NCBI RefSeq assembly: GCF_937616625.2
Contig: NC_065571.1
Span: 44,625,651-44,689,650 of the forward strand
DNA length: 64,000 nucleotides
Direction of reading: 5' to 3'
DNA from: Mercurialis annua
Lineage: Eukaryota > Streptophyta > Magnoliopsida > Malpighiales > Euphorbiaceae
Shown here: positions 46,059 through 58,501 of the stretch, piece by piece
Layout: every line of letters starts with the position of its first letter
Position numbering within the stretch: the stretch's first letter is position 1
Made by a program: the position numbers and the translations under genes
Notes under the pieces: model-generated
Told to the model about the DNA's origin: nothing
Database searches by the model: none
The model's input: the letters and a program-made list of their open reading frames with translations, nothing else

Positions 46059-47770
46059 AGCGAGATTTGTTTTTCTAAACCCAAACTCTTTCCAATTTTT
46101 TCTATTTTTATTTCTTATTTCTTAGCTTTGGGGACATAGCTAGAAATAGTGTGAGGAGGGGGGAAGAAAAATTTATTTTTCGTTTGGGTTATTTTTCGGT
46201 GATTTATCTTTATTTTCAGTTTTAGTTTATTTTTATTAAGTTGTTATTTTCTTGTTTTAGTAGATTGTATTAGGTGTTAAATTAGTTTATTTCAAGGTCT
46301 TGTATCGTTTTAAATCGTTGTCTTTTAAATATAAAAGTGTTAGTTGATTTGGTGTGTATCTTAATTAATTTGTCAATCTTAGATTTCCCCGAATCGATGA
46401 ATGTATGAACGCGTTTTCTTAATTCGACAATTGATAAGCGATGCTTGCTTAATGACTTAATAATTCGTTGACATAATCCGATGAAATAAGGGTGAATTCA
46501 AAATTTAGACTTGTTCAAATCGTTGAAACATAATTGAATAACTTGATGCGGATTCATGACATGTGATTGTTTATTTTTATAGTCGTTTTTAAACTTTTGG
46601 CATGAGTAGCATAATTTAAGTAGGAATTGAGTTTATGGCATAACACTACACACTTTTGAGAGTTTTGAGCTTAATTTCCTTGTTGTGAGTGTTGATTTCA
46701 TGTTTTATTCCTAGAACTTGCTCGGTGTCCGTTTAAAGTTACACGATTGAGTTTTCAACAATTAGATGATTATGGCAATTAGGTATAACCTTTCTTTTAG
46801 ACCACTTAAATAGACTACCCTTTATCCCTTAGATTACACCAATTTGAGCCTTAAACCTTTTTATTGTTTTTACCGTATTTTACCCTTTACCGTTCTATGT
46901 TTTACCTCTTTTGTTTACCTTATCGACTTTATATATTATTTGTTATGACTATGATGAATATAGGTGATTCGAAACTCAAGATTAGTGAAAAGAGAAAGTG
47001 AACTACATTGTGCTTAAAAGATAAAGATTACGCCTTGAAAAAGATTGAAAAAAAAAAAAAGGAGATAGAAATTTGCAAAGCAAAAAGCTTCAAAAAGAAG
47101 AAAAATTCTGAGATTGCAAAAAGCAATGAGTAGAGCGTAAATTCAAAAATAAAAGAAAGTTAAGAGTTCACATAAATGCAAAACCGGAGTTAGATCAACC
47201 TAGAAGTTAATAGTAGTAATAAATAGTATATTAAGTTGATAATTAGCCTTTGTTTAACCTTTTTACCTACCCTTTACCTTAGCCACATTATAACCCAATA
47301 AAAGACCATATGATTTTTGTTGATTACCGAATCAAGTAGCGGAGTCCGGGACTATGAGCAAGCTTATGGTGAGTATTCATGTTTTCAATTGTGAGCTTTC
47401 TTTGTTATATACCCTACTTGTGAAATATTGATGCCATTAGCTTAGTTTTTATTGAATTGTGCTATGATTTGCCTAAGTGAGAAATTGATTATTTTCCATG
47501 TCCCGCAAGTGATAGTGAAGCTTGAAGTGTGATTCAATTTGACCTTGTACTAATGAGTTAGTAACCGTTGTTATGTTGAATTATGTCATAAAATTATTAT
47601 TGTTATTTTATTGCATCATTATTTAGTTGTCGGTTTTAGAGGTTGTTTTTCATATTATTCATAGGGTCGGGGATTTCTTTGATTGATTTATTGTTAAGTT
47701 ATATGCTAAGGATTTCTAACATATTTTGTAGAGTAAGATTTATTTCTTGCTTGAGGACAAGCAAAGGTTA
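46059..47770. other. 3' non-coding region of element 2
   Basis: About 1.7 kb without coding capacity, closely matching element 1. It has the internal polypurine-like AGTGTGAGGAGG at 46148-46159, an A-rich stretch near 47040-47110, and the 18-base hairpin ttgcttgaggacaagcaa at 47747-47764. Confidence 0.8.
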
Positions 47771-47784
47771 AGTGTGAGGAGGTT
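47771..47784 (+). other. Polypurine tract, element 2
   Basis: AGTGTGAGGAGGTT immediately before the 3' LTR at 47785, the same as in element 1. Confidence 0.75.
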
Positions 47785-49331
47785 TGATAGGAGTATTTTA
47801 CTCCTATATTTAGGGTCGATTTTAGTCGATTTTCATTATGTGTAGTATTGTTTTTATACATTATTTGGCGTTTTTACGTTTAATAGTGTTTGTTAGTGTT
47901 TCAGTGGAAATTAGGTGAAAACCGACTATTTGGGGCAAAATTATGGTGGATTGCGTGTACGAGTGAAAAGCGTAGCTTGCGGACGAAGGAATTGAAGTTT
48001 ACGAACGAGATTGAGGATTGTTCCGTTCGAAAAAGATGAGTTCCGAACGGAAAACATGCAGAATAAGCATTAGTCCCGAACGGAAAAGCCTTGTCCCGTT
48101 CGGGACTCAAGAAGGAATCTGATATCAAAAGCTTTCGGCCAATGAGTTTTTCGAACGTGACTGGGATGTTCCGTTCGGAAAAGAGGAAAATTAGGCATGT
48201 CACGAACGGAACCAAGGGCTTCCCGAACGGAACAAGAGTAAAACACGCATGCTTCAGGATTTGATTTGGAGTGAAATTCTTCCTCAACTCACAATTACAA
48301 CTCCTATTACAAATTGATTTGCAATACAAATTAGAAGACTCCGGAACTTCTCCTACTATATAAAGACCTTGTACTAGACTCAATTTAATATGTAGAATAA
48401 ATTAGACTACATTAGTTTTATTTTCATTCTCTTAAAATAGCGTTTTAGCTTCTATTTCTCAGCAGTTTATAAGTAGTTTATTATTAGTTTCTGCAAAGAA
48501 CGATTGTGAAGATTTCAAGTTTAATCTAGACGATTCTTCCGAAATTGACAACTCCGGTATTTATTGTTCTAATTATGTTTAATTCTTCATCTTCTTCTTT
48601 GTTTAATTTAAGCTTAAGCATGTGTAACTAAATCTTTTGTTCGGGGATTGATATGAACACTTAGACTAGTTTTCGAATTGGATTAGGATTTATTAAGTGA
48701 GTAAAATTGTGTTTTAATTACTAAGATTAATGCTTGAATTAATTTGATCACTTAGTTCATGATTTTGTGTTTAATTAACTAATTGAGAGATTGTTAATTA
48801 AATAGACATAGGTAATTAAAAACTTAGAGGAAAACACCGTGAGAGCGGGTTGGAATTTAGGTAGTCGTTGAGTTTGCTTCATAATTACAATTTAGTTATT
48901 TAATTCAGTTTTAATATTGTGAGAGCAAGTTAATAATTGATTAGCTAATTAGGTTGTGATTTTATTTGAATCTTTGAGGCTTGAGAGAGCGGGATTCGGT
49001 GCATTAGAATAGCTCGATTCACAATAAAATCACTAGATAAATTTTGATCCATTCTTCTACTAGTTTATTTGGAATTATCAATTCTTGAGCTTTTTACCAT
49101 TATTGTTTAAACTTCAATTTATTTGTTTGATTTCAGATTTTTAGTCTAATTACTTAAGTTAATTCACTTTAGATTATAATTAGTTTACACAATTCCATTT
49201 ATTTTCCTACTAGCCAATTAAAGAATATTAGAAATTAGTTGTTTAGTTCATTGTTCCTTGTGGGATCGATACTTGGTCTTCCAAGTTATATTACTTGCGC
49301 GATATCGTACACTTGCGATTATTTGCCAACA
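47785..49331 (+). repeat. 3' LTR of element 2
   Basis: 1547 bp; I found no difference from the 5' LTR on reading both. It ends GCCAACA and is followed by GTCAG, then the resumed LINE B sequence. Confidence 0.95.
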
Positions 49332-49336
49332 GTCAG

Positions 49337-51264
49337 CGAAAGGAGATAGAAATACTAATTTTTTATATGGTGTGGCTTCTAAACACTATATAAACATTAT
49401 ATAGGTTCAACTTTTTCTTTTACCGGCATGCTTGAATTCTTATGAAAGACGCTTTTAGGGAGTTTTTTTTAAGGATTTCCATAGGTCAAATACCTTGCCT
49501 AAATGTATAAACACTTCTTTCATGATTTTAGTTCCTAAGGTGGCGGGGTCAGCTAATATTAAGGACTACATGCCTATTAGTTTGGTTTATGGCTTATTCA
49601 AGCAACTTTCAAAGGCTTTTTCTCTGAGAGTAGCGCCATTTCTTATTAAAGTTGTCTCTGATAGTTAGCATGCCTTTTTGAAAGATAGGAGTGGATGTAT
49701 TTGCTTGAGGTCATGCGTTGTATGAACTTTCCGGGTAAATGGTTGGAGTGGGTATCTGTTATCCTTTCCTCGGCTACTACATCATTGTTGGTTAATGGTA
49801 GTCTAATGGATCCAATAAATTTGAAGAGAGGTATTCGTCAGGGGGACCCCATTTTGCCTATCTATTTCTGATTGTTGTGGAAGGGTTGAAACACATTCTT
49901 GATAGATCAGGCCAAATGAGATTTACTACTGTTTATTATTTTGCTAATAACCATGATCCTATTTTGCTGTTGTAGTTCGCGGATGATACTCTACTATACC
50001 TCCCGTTTGATATTCATCAGCTCAAGAATTTAACTCGGATATGAGTTAATCTCTGGGCTAACTATTAATTACCATATACGCTCTGTTATGAGAATTAATG
50101 TAAATGAGTCTGATTTATTGGGAGTTAAGTTATCCAACCGAAAGCTTCCTTCGTGAGCCTAGGATAATATGGTTGAGCGTTGTAAATCAAGGTTGACCTT
50201 ATGAAAGGCTCTTTTAATTCCTCTGTTGGTAGGTTAGTTCTCATTAAATATATCTTGTACAGTGTGTCGGTTTATTATATGTCGCTTCATAGCATGCCAA
50301 TTGGGGTCATTAATCAGCTTGAAAAATAATATGAAACGCTTTCTTTGGAAGGGCGACATTTTATCTCGGGTTCTTAGTAAGATTTTCTAAAAGGTTATCT
50401 TCCAAGGGTTTGATAACGGTGGTTTGGGTATAACTAGTATGCATATGAGGAATCAGAGCCTTTTGCTTAAGTAGATTTAGAAATAGAGAATTAATAATAA
50501 TGGATCACTTTGGTCCAATGTTATTTCTAGCTGCTAATCTATTGTGATTGGGTATCTCTCTTTTCTAGAGATGTGAAAGAACTTTCTTTTATTTGGAATG
50601 GAATTCGCAAAACATGTTGCTTAGATAGTAGAGTGTGTAGTATTTTTAATTCGACTATTAAATTTGACGTAGGCATATGGATTTCTATTTCACTATGGCA
50701 TGATAAATGGATGAGAAATGGTCCGACATCGTTTCTAGTTTCATAACCTTTTGATCTTTCTAATCAGAAGCGTGTGTCTATTAGTAAGATTTGGAGGATG
50801 GGTTGGTGTTGGAGGAGATGTTTATGAGGTCATGAGTTGCTATTATTGCAAGATTTTCAAAGCATTTTTGACCGTCTTCAGGAATCTCTAGGGCAACAAA
50901 ATGTTGTTATGGCAGCAAACTCTAGTACTTTCACAGCTGATTATGGGTCCATTTTTCCTAACCATGTGAGTGCTGGTAATGTGAGAAGCAGCTCGGTAAT
51001 TTAGCAGGTTCAGATTGACATGGTTAGGTGATCAAGAAGTGCCAGTTTGATCTTGGAAACCAGTGAAGCGGTGGGGCAAAACAGAGTGGCAGCAGTTGTT
51101 CAGTCTTCTTTGCGTCGTCAGGTTTTCATAAGGAGCAATACTGGTAACTTTCCTGCAGATGTTAGAGGCGAAAGATTTGGTAGTTTGGTTGTCGTTCCAT
51201 CTTTTCAACACATGTGGAAGTCTTTGATTCCTCCCCGTGTCAAATTCTTCATGTGGATTGCTAT
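49337..51264 (+). pseudogene. LINE B ORF2, 3' part (reverse transcriptase)
   Basis: Continues the LINE B reading after element 2. Visible segments are AKGDRNTNF at the junction, LVPKVAGSANIKDYMPISLV near 49530 (RT start), SLLVNGSLMDPINLKRGIRQGDP near 49785-49850, the FADD catalytic box at 49976-49987 (preceded by a stop), GLTINYH near 50060, and the zinc-finger region SLIPPRVKFFMWIA at about 51220-51260. Many stops and shifts make it a pseudogene. It was inserted before element 2. Confidence 0.82.
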
Positions 51265-52384
51265 GGGTGAGCATGGTTCGGTTCAGTCTGCAAATTGCCA
51301 GAATCAAACCAAATCACCCCTGTAAAATTAAAAACCAAACTTTGTAATTTGGTATGCGGTTTTTCGGTTCAATAAACCAAAAATACCAGTTTTTTTGGTT
51401 CAGTTAGGTCGTTCGCCGATTCAGAAAAACAGAAAATATATGAATTAAAAATTGAATAAATAAAAAAATAGATACATCAATTAATTTAAAATATTTATTT
51501 TACATGTTCCTCTATTTGTGAAATGAACTAAGAACTAAAATTAACGTTGTCTATTTTTCTTTAAGGATTATAGAGATTTTTCATCTCGTGCAAAACATAA
51601 AAACAAGAATTAAAATTAATTTAAATCAATAATCAAAAAAAAAAAGAATAACAAATTTTTAGTAGAAAGCTAAGGAATAATTAAAGATCAATTAAATTAT
51701 TAGATCTCCAAAACAAGATAGATTTATCAACAATAAACAAGAAAAACTTAGCTTTTTTATGAGATTATCAAAATTGACAAAAATTAGGTCTTTAACTTAC
51801 AAACCGAAATAAGATAGATTTATAATAGATTATCAAAATTGGCAAACAAAATTAGGTCTTTTACCTTATAAAACTTCATGGTTTTCTTCAAAGAAATCAA
51901 TATACATTCCATGATTTACATCTTTGTGGATCAATGTTAAGAATATATTGGAGATAAAAATAAAATAATAAAACTGAAAACGAACAAACACATATGACAG
52001 AGCGATAGTTTTAATGAAATATTAGAATATTTGTTTTAATCCAGGGTTGATAAAACGGAGATTGAGAAAGAAAATGAGAAACAGGGAAAAAAAGCAAAGA
52101 ATTTGGTGATGGTCATGGTAAGGGTGTCGACAGTGTGAAAATATTAGAATTTTAGTTTTAATGATGTATATATAATATTGTGTTTCAATTACCAAAACAA
52201 TCTTCATTAATTATTTTGGTTTTTTCAGTTCGTGACCGAAGTCTAAAAATCAAAACATAACTGAAAACTGTAATTTCTATAAATTATAAATCAAACCAAA
52301 CCATATAAATCACTATTTTTTGGTTTAGAATTTTTCGGTTCAGTTTGACTCGATTTTTCGGTTCGACTCGGTTTTTACTCACCT
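51265..52384. mobile_element. 1.1-kb foldback element inside LINE B, hAT-like ends
   Basis: The left end gggtgagcatggttcggttc and the right end (complement aggtgagtaaaaaccgag) are inverted. The flanking 'ggttcggttt' richness on the left (51280-51420) and right (52210-52375) also pairs. The interior is AT-rich with no gene. LINE B's zinc-finger coding region stops at the left end and resumes after the right end. The 'ggtgagca ... cggttcggtt' end type is common in plant hAT-like non-autonomous elements. I could not find the expected 8-bp target duplication. Confidence 0.5.
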
Positions 52385-52975
52385 CATGAATTACTTTTCA
52401 TAACCGGGACCTTCACTTAATTTTTGGTTAAAAGGTTAATTATTACGACTAATAATTCATTTTGCTCAATCTATAACGAAGTGGAGACTAAGATCATATT
52501 TTCATTCATTGTGTTTCGGAGGACTATTTGAAACAGTGTGCTTCAGAAGGTGGAGATGGCATGAATAGTTCCTTTTACTTCTGTTGACTTCTTTATTCTC
52601 ATGAAAGGAGATTGTTCGAGAAGGTTCTTATTTGAAGTTTTGGCAAAGTTTTTGGTTTTTTTATCTGGGAAATTTGAAAATACAGAAATAATAGTGTTCA
52701 AGAAAACTTCTAGTAAGGAGGATGTGATTTATAATTGTTTCTAAAAGACGTGTTCTCTTTTAAAGAATAGTAATAGAAGATTTTTCTGTACGGGTTTGGA
52801 TTTCTTTAAAAATACGCATTATATTTTATTCTCTGGCTGTGACTTTTTTAGCGAACTCTCGAAGCTGTAATCTATAGTGCGCCATCTGGTGTGAGTCACT
52901 TTTGTGCGAAATTTTTGGGTTGTTATTATATATTGCCCTTTACATGTTTAATATACATATAAATTCATAAAAAAA
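52385..52975 (+). pseudogene. LINE B 3' end
   Basis: Resumed LINE B sequence: VETK then IFSFIVF near 52480-52510 corresponds to the end of the zinc-finger (zf-RVT type) domain, and later short pieces reach an A-run at about 52968-52975 (cataaaaaaag). No clear target duplication with the left end near 36108 was found. Confidence 0.5.
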
Positions 52976-53096
52976 GTATTTGTGATGAATTAGATTTTGT
53001 AATGCTAGTTTTTCTTATTTATGGGTTTTGGTTTTCTAAAAAAAAAGATAACAGTGATGAAAAAATCAGCGAGCAAGTAAATATAAGAAAATTAAA

Positions 53097-54943
53097 AGGG
53101 TATTCCTATTAAATAGCACTTAGCGTTTTTTGCGATTTAAGCCACTATTACAAATTGTCTCAATTGTTAGCCCAAACTTTACAATTTTTTTAATTATTAG
53201 TCCAGGTCCCATTTCCGGCATCTGAAATCCCACGTGACTCGCCGGATTGCTTCGTCAGCGCCAGCGTGGCCTTCTTTACGCGACGTCGTTTCAGATTATT
53301 CCTACCAAATAATACGAACTACCATTTTGTCTCAAATATTAGCACAACCTTTCAAATATTTTTAAATTTTAGCCTAAAATTTGTTTCCGGCTATTGGAAT
53401 CACAACTAACCCTACGTCACAGCCATAAATTTACAATCCTAAAATCACAACCATAAATTCACAAACTCTAAATGGTATGTATGCTATGTTACTATCAACT
53501 GTTACATAATGCTATGTTCGCCATCAACTGTTACTCACAGCTACTGAATGCTATGTATGTTATCAATTGTCAAGCCATATAAATGCAATAAGTTAGTAGT
53601 TGTGTTGATAGCGTCTACTTCATTTTAATAATGGGTCATATAAGTGCAATAAATTAGTTTAATTGATATAAATATATTTAATGGGTTATATAAATGTCGC
53701 TCTCATGCAAACAATTACTATTTAGAAATAAATATTATGTTTTGATATTTTAATTAATTTTAAATGTATATGAAAATAAATTTATTTAAAGACAAGTATT
53801 AAATTTGATATTTTGATTAATTTTAAAGTTAAATAACGGGTCATGTAAATATCTTAATTAACATTAATACATATAACAGATCATATAATATCGCTCATGT
53901 GTGTAGCATGTGATAATAATAAATTAATATTATATATAACAGGTCTTATATTAATATCACAAACGTAATATAGTTTCTATTTAAATAAAAATAATTATAA
54001 TAATTTATTTACAAATAAAGTATTATATTTAATATTTTAATTAATTCAAAATTTAAATAACGGGTCATGTAAGTGCCGCTCACATGAGTAACACGTGACG
54101 AAACGCTAATACTATATATTAAACCACGGGTGGGGGGGGGGGGGAACAGGCACGCATTTACGTTATTATCCTCTTCACTTTATAAAATATAATTATTAAT
54201 TAAAAACTATTAAGATAATTATTAAAAAAAGAGTCTAACTAAAATAAATTGCTAATTTGGAGTACTAATTAAATTTAACTACTATATTAAGATAATTGTT
54301 TAGAGTGCTAATTAAAATAAACTATTTTAAATATTTAACAATTACTATTTTAATTATATGTAAATCATATAAAATTCTAACTAAAATAAACTACTTTCAA
54401 TAAACTAATATTTTAATTCTTATTTGATTTCTTATTTAAATTCTTTATAATTATAAAATTTTACTATCAATTAAAAATATTAAACTATTAAATTAATCAT
54501 CCAAAGCATTATATAAGATAAACTATTCCTAATTAACTTATTTTAAATATTATTTAATAATTGGACGAGTCACACTGCGAGCCACGTGTGAAACACGTGA
54601 AACGACACTAGTTATTCTTAAATGTGCACATTGGATTCCAATAGCCGAAAACAAATTTTAGGGTAAAATTTAAAAATATTTGAAAAATTGTGCTAATATT
54701 TGAGACAAAATGGTAGTTCGTGTTATTTGGTAGGAATAATCCAAAACGACGTCGCATAAAGAAGGCCACGCTAGCGCTGACGAGGCAATTCGGCAAGCCA
54801 TGTGGGATTTCAGATGTCGGAATTGGGACCTGAGCTAATAATTAAAAAGATTGAAAAGTTTGAGCTAACAGTTGAGACAATTTGTAGTAGTGGCTTAAAT
54901 CGCAAAAAACGCTAAAGGTGGTGTTATTTAATAGGAATACCCC
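53097..54943. mobile_element. 1.85-kb Mutator-like foldback element (9-bp TSD)
   Basis: Long terminal inverted repeats of about 300 bp: 53097-53405 begins gggtattcctatt after one base, and 54635-54943 ends aataggaatacccc. Flanking 9-bp repeats AAAATTAAA are at 53088-53096 and 54944-54952. The arms are less AT-rich than the centre and include matching ggcatctgaaatccc and ggccttctt-type segments. The centre (about 53.4-54.6 kb) is AT-rich, with three spaced copies of a 'taacgggtcatgtaa' unit (near 53827, 53871-53885, 54059) and a 13-base G-run at 54132-54144. No transposase: a non-autonomous element. Confidence 0.83.
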
Positions 54944-54952
54944 AAAATTAAA

Positions 54953-55190
54953 AAGAGAAAAAGAATCAATAAATCAGTAAAATTAATATTTTTGTTATAG
55001 TTGATAATCTTTTCCTAATTCATCTTTTATCATTGTAGTATTATTTTACATAAAATAATTAAATTCTAGTTTTGCAATTATTTTTCCAAAATAAGATAAT
55101 TTTTTTAAAAAAAAAATCATCAATGATTAGACTTTTGTGTAGGAACATTCTGAAACACTAAAGGATCATTTCAGAGCCTTATAGCGAAAA
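54953..55190. other. Intergenic, AT-rich
   Basis: No gene or recognisable element. Confidence 0.5.
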
Positions 55191-55530
55191 ACGAGTTTTC
55201 TCCTGTTTAGAAAAACATATTGTTTTCGCGCCTATGACAAAATGGAGTCACGGGTGCGACCCTTGGATCGCGGGGATGACTCTCAAGCATCACGGGCGCG
55301 ACATGACAATGATCAAAACCCTAACTTTATGAAGAACATCAAGGGTGCGAAAACTGGGTTCACGGGTGCGACAATCAAAACTGTTGAATACCCAATATTA
55401 TATATTTTTAAAGTCTCAAAAAATGCTCGACATATGGCACTAACTGTTGGAAGATTTTATCATGTTACGAAGGTCCCGAGCGCGAAACAAAGGGTCGCGC
55501 AGCAGAAGTTGTTTTGTTTGATGGCACTAT
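55191..55530. repeat. GC-rich island with repeated 'cacgggtgcgac' words
   Basis: Within AT-rich surroundings, the words tcacgggtgcgac, tcacgggcgcgac, aagggtgcgaaa and ttcacgggtgcgac occur between 55248 and 55375, and cgagcgcgaaac and gggtcgcgca follow near 55478-55502. The 96-residue frame (55242-55532) has no protein-like features. The arrangement recalls the U3 arrays of the Athila-like elements with a different motif, so this may be a fragment of another LTR. That is speculation; no LTR ends are visible. Confidence 0.4.
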
Positions 55531-56140
55531 AACATGTGTTTTCAATGGGCATAAATGGATATTCATTTGCTTTGTTTTAATGTTAGCATTGATCACACCT
55601 TTAAAACAACATCACTTTATGTTTTCCTAATTTATTTTTTATTGTAGTTTTGGTTGTAAACTTCTCATTAGTAGATTCTTGATTAGTCCTAGAAAATCAA
55701 CCCTTTGTAAGTTAGAGTCTAATTTTAAAAAATTCACATTATTTGGTTTTTAGATTAAAAAGTACTAAATTTGAAGTTAGTTTAGAAAACTTCTTGTAAA
55801 TCTTAATGAGTGCATTTTAAATTTCAATTTTTAATTGAGTAGGATCCATTTGTGATCCGAACCACTTTAAATCTCTTGTCTCAAATCTACATAATTTCTA
55901 ACTGTCTCTAAATTTTTTATTTCGCTTTTAAAACAATTTTTATTTTTCATTTACAATCTTTAAAGTTGCCTATTCGGATTTTCCTATAACTGTTTGAGGT
56001 TTCATTGATTTTGTTTATTTTTTAAATAGGTTGATAGCTAAGGTAGAATGCAATAATTTTTTACTTTATTATTTGTATTTTCCTACCATTTAGAAATTTT
56101 TACAAAATCATATATATGGTAATTAGTGGCGAAATCATAA
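55531..56140. other. Intergenic
   Basis: AT-rich, no gene seen. Confidence 0.5.
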
Positions 56141-56640
56141 TTTTTTCCGGGGGGAGGGGGGGGGGGGGGTGTCAAACGATACATTGTTTGACTATTATTT
56201 AAAGGTATTATTTTCCAAATACTTGTTTTTGGTAAAGTATTTACACCATTTTAGCCCATCTTTTCTTCTTATCCTACGTTACCTAATAAGCTAACTTATT
56301 TATCAAAAATACCCAGTATATAAAGAAGTTTTATCTCATTTTAGGTTAAACTTTTACATAGCCACCTTTTTTTCTCTCTCTTCTCTCAAAGTTCTCTCTT
56401 CTTTTCTTCTTCTTTTCTTCTTTTTTTTTTCATTTGATTTTCAATTTATCTATTCCGATTACTTTTCCGTTCGTCATTTCAGTCGCTCTTCCGTTCGTCT
56501 ACTTCCGATGGATTTCTCGTCGTTTCCGGCCGTTTTTCTGTTCGTCTTTTCCGTTCGCGCTAATCCGTTCGTCTCTTTCGTTTCCGCTATGGATTTCTCG
56601 ACTCGTTTTTAGATTTGTGTAATTTTTTAGGTTTTTTCTA
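56141..56640 (+). promoter_or_regulatory. Promoter-like segment with poly-G tract and CT-rich leader
   Basis: A near-pure G tract lies at 56149-56169. Downstream, a tatataaag TATA-like box is at about 56317-56325, followed by a long CT-rich stretch (56360-56430) and then several 'ttccgttcgtc' words (56465-56580). This looks like the promoter and leader of a lost gene or element. The 62-residue frame at 56434-56622 lies in the repetitive part and is not convincing. Confidence 0.35.
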
Positions 56641-56789
56641 ATGATTTAAATATTTTGTAAATAAATTATTGTAGATCTATAATTTTTTGTTTATAAAATT
56701 GTTCTATTATTCATATAATTATTTATTTTTTCTTCTCTTATTCATTGATTTGTTTATTGCTACTGATTTTGTAAGAAAAATTGATTTAT

Positions 56790-57160
56790 GGTGCATTTGT
56801 AGTAATTTTATAATATATTTACGTTTTAGTGTATTTTTGGTGTATATATAGTGTATTTCTGCCGTTTTTTAGTATATTTATGGTGCATTTACAGTGTTTA
56901 TGGTGCATTTGCAGTGTTTCATGGTGTAAACCACAAAAAACACTACAAAATTCCATAAATACACTAAAAATACACTATATATACACTACTTATGCACTAT
57001 ATATAAACTATATATAAACTAATTTTACACTATATAAACACCATAAAAACACTATATATATACTACTGTTAAACTATAAAAAAAATCCAGGAAAAATATC
57101 TATAAAAAATAAAAATTAACACTATATATATATATACTAATCTTACACTATATAGAAAAA
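56790..57160. repeat. Low-complexity inverted array, 'tggtgcattt/acactatata'
   Basis: The left half is made of words such as gtgtatttttggtgtatata and tggtgcatttacagtg; the right half is their complement (acactaaaaatacactatat, acaccataaaaac). The whole forms a loose palindrome about 370 bases long, centred near 56930. Open frames here are artefacts. Confidence 0.6.
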
Positions 57161-58480
57161 CTGTTGGTCGGTTCGGTCGGTTTGGTCGACCGAACTGACA
57201 AAACCAAAAACCGAAATTGGAAACCGAAGAAAAGGTATTTTTGAAATTAAAAAAACAAAAAGGTATTTTTCGTAAATAAAAAAAGATAAAAAGTAAAAAT
57301 TAAAACTTGACAGGTAAATATGTAAATAAGTTATCAAAATATGTATATTTTAAGAAATTACCACTTTTTTAAACCGAATAACATCTTATCTAATTTTGCC
57401 AAAAACTTTAGACCCAGATTCATCAAAAAAAACTTTTAGAGGGAATAATATGTTGTTTGGCTCAATGGTTTTAGAAAAAATTTCAATCATCTTTAAAATA
57501 TTTATTTGGCATTCATTAGTCTTGAAAATATCAAAATGGGGTTCGTTTGGCTATTTTTTCTAAACGAACAAGATCAAGTGATATGTCATTTGTATTAATT
57601 TTCTAAAAAGATTATTCGATCCTCTTTAAACAAAATCAAAATAGGAATTTATTTGATAATTTTTAAAATTGAAAACGAAATTGTCATTTGACTCGATTTT
57701 CTTAAAACGATAATTCAATCTTATTTAAAATATTTTTTGGTATTTATCGGTCTTAAGAATCTCGAAAGCAGAATGGGGCGACTGCCCTGCTTCTATCACT
57801 GATTGTAATGATTCTTTCAATAATAATCAAAATTTTCAAATTCTTACGGAAATCATAATATTTCTGTAGAATTTATACTCGGACAATTTCGTTTATTTAT
57901 ATATGCTAAAAAATCCTACACAAATTTGATATTAAATAATTATTGACACAGATCATTCATATTTTGAAACATATATTGTTACTAAAATTCCAACTATTGC
58001 GTTAATATTTTTTTCTAAAATAAATATTTTATTCGAAAGAATTAAATTACAATATGTAATATAATCTTTATTCGAAAGAATTAAATTATAAACCAAACAA
58101 CTGTTCCAATTTCTTAATATCTATTAAAAGAAAAATAAAATCCTAATTGGTTTCTGTTACGAAGTAATAATATACAATCATTCACTAACTTACATTACAC
58201 ATCTACAAATCTATAAGTTTTGCTTATAGTCAGTTAAAACAAATAAAACATCAGTTAGCCATTATATACTTATAACTAAATAAATAATTTCATTAGAACC
58301 ATTAATATTCCATATTTATGGATTGGCACAACAAACTTTTCTAGTTGTTTATCACTAAACATGAATTGGAAAAAATTGCTTCATTTGGTGGCAAAATTTT
58401 AGGTTGAGTTATAAGATATTTAATTCTTTTTTACAATTATTTATGCTTTTATTAGTTTAAGGCATAAAAAAAGTAAAGAA
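57161..58480. other. Intergenic upstream of the CHX gene
   Basis: AT-rich. A short 'ggtcggttcggtcggttt' stretch at 57165-57190 and its near complement (gaccgaac ... aaaccgaa) suggest a decayed element. No gene. The last few hundred bases presumably include the CHX promoter, but I could not single out a TATA box. Confidence 0.45.
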
Positions 58481-58501
58481 ATTAAGCAGATTAATTGGAG
58501 A

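Larger units (their letters stand above)
36631..49331 (+). mobile_element. Athila-like Ty3/gypsy retrotransposon, element 2 (young, open)
   Basis: A complete 12,701-bp element with 1547-bp LTRs that I read as identical, TG...CA ends, and the target duplication GTCAG at 36626-36630 and 49332-49336. It has the same organisation as element 1 but an uninterrupted gag-pol and an uninterrupted downstream ORF. Identical LTRs mean a very recent insertion. Gag-pol is close to element 1 (roughly 98% at the protein level by eye), while U3, the pol-ORF spacer and the downstream ORF are clearly more diverged. Confidence 0.95.

Noticed and set aside
56434..57017. Short frames at 56434-56622 and 56829-57017
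   Set aside because: They lie in CT-rich and simple-repeat sequence and read as low-complexity peptides.
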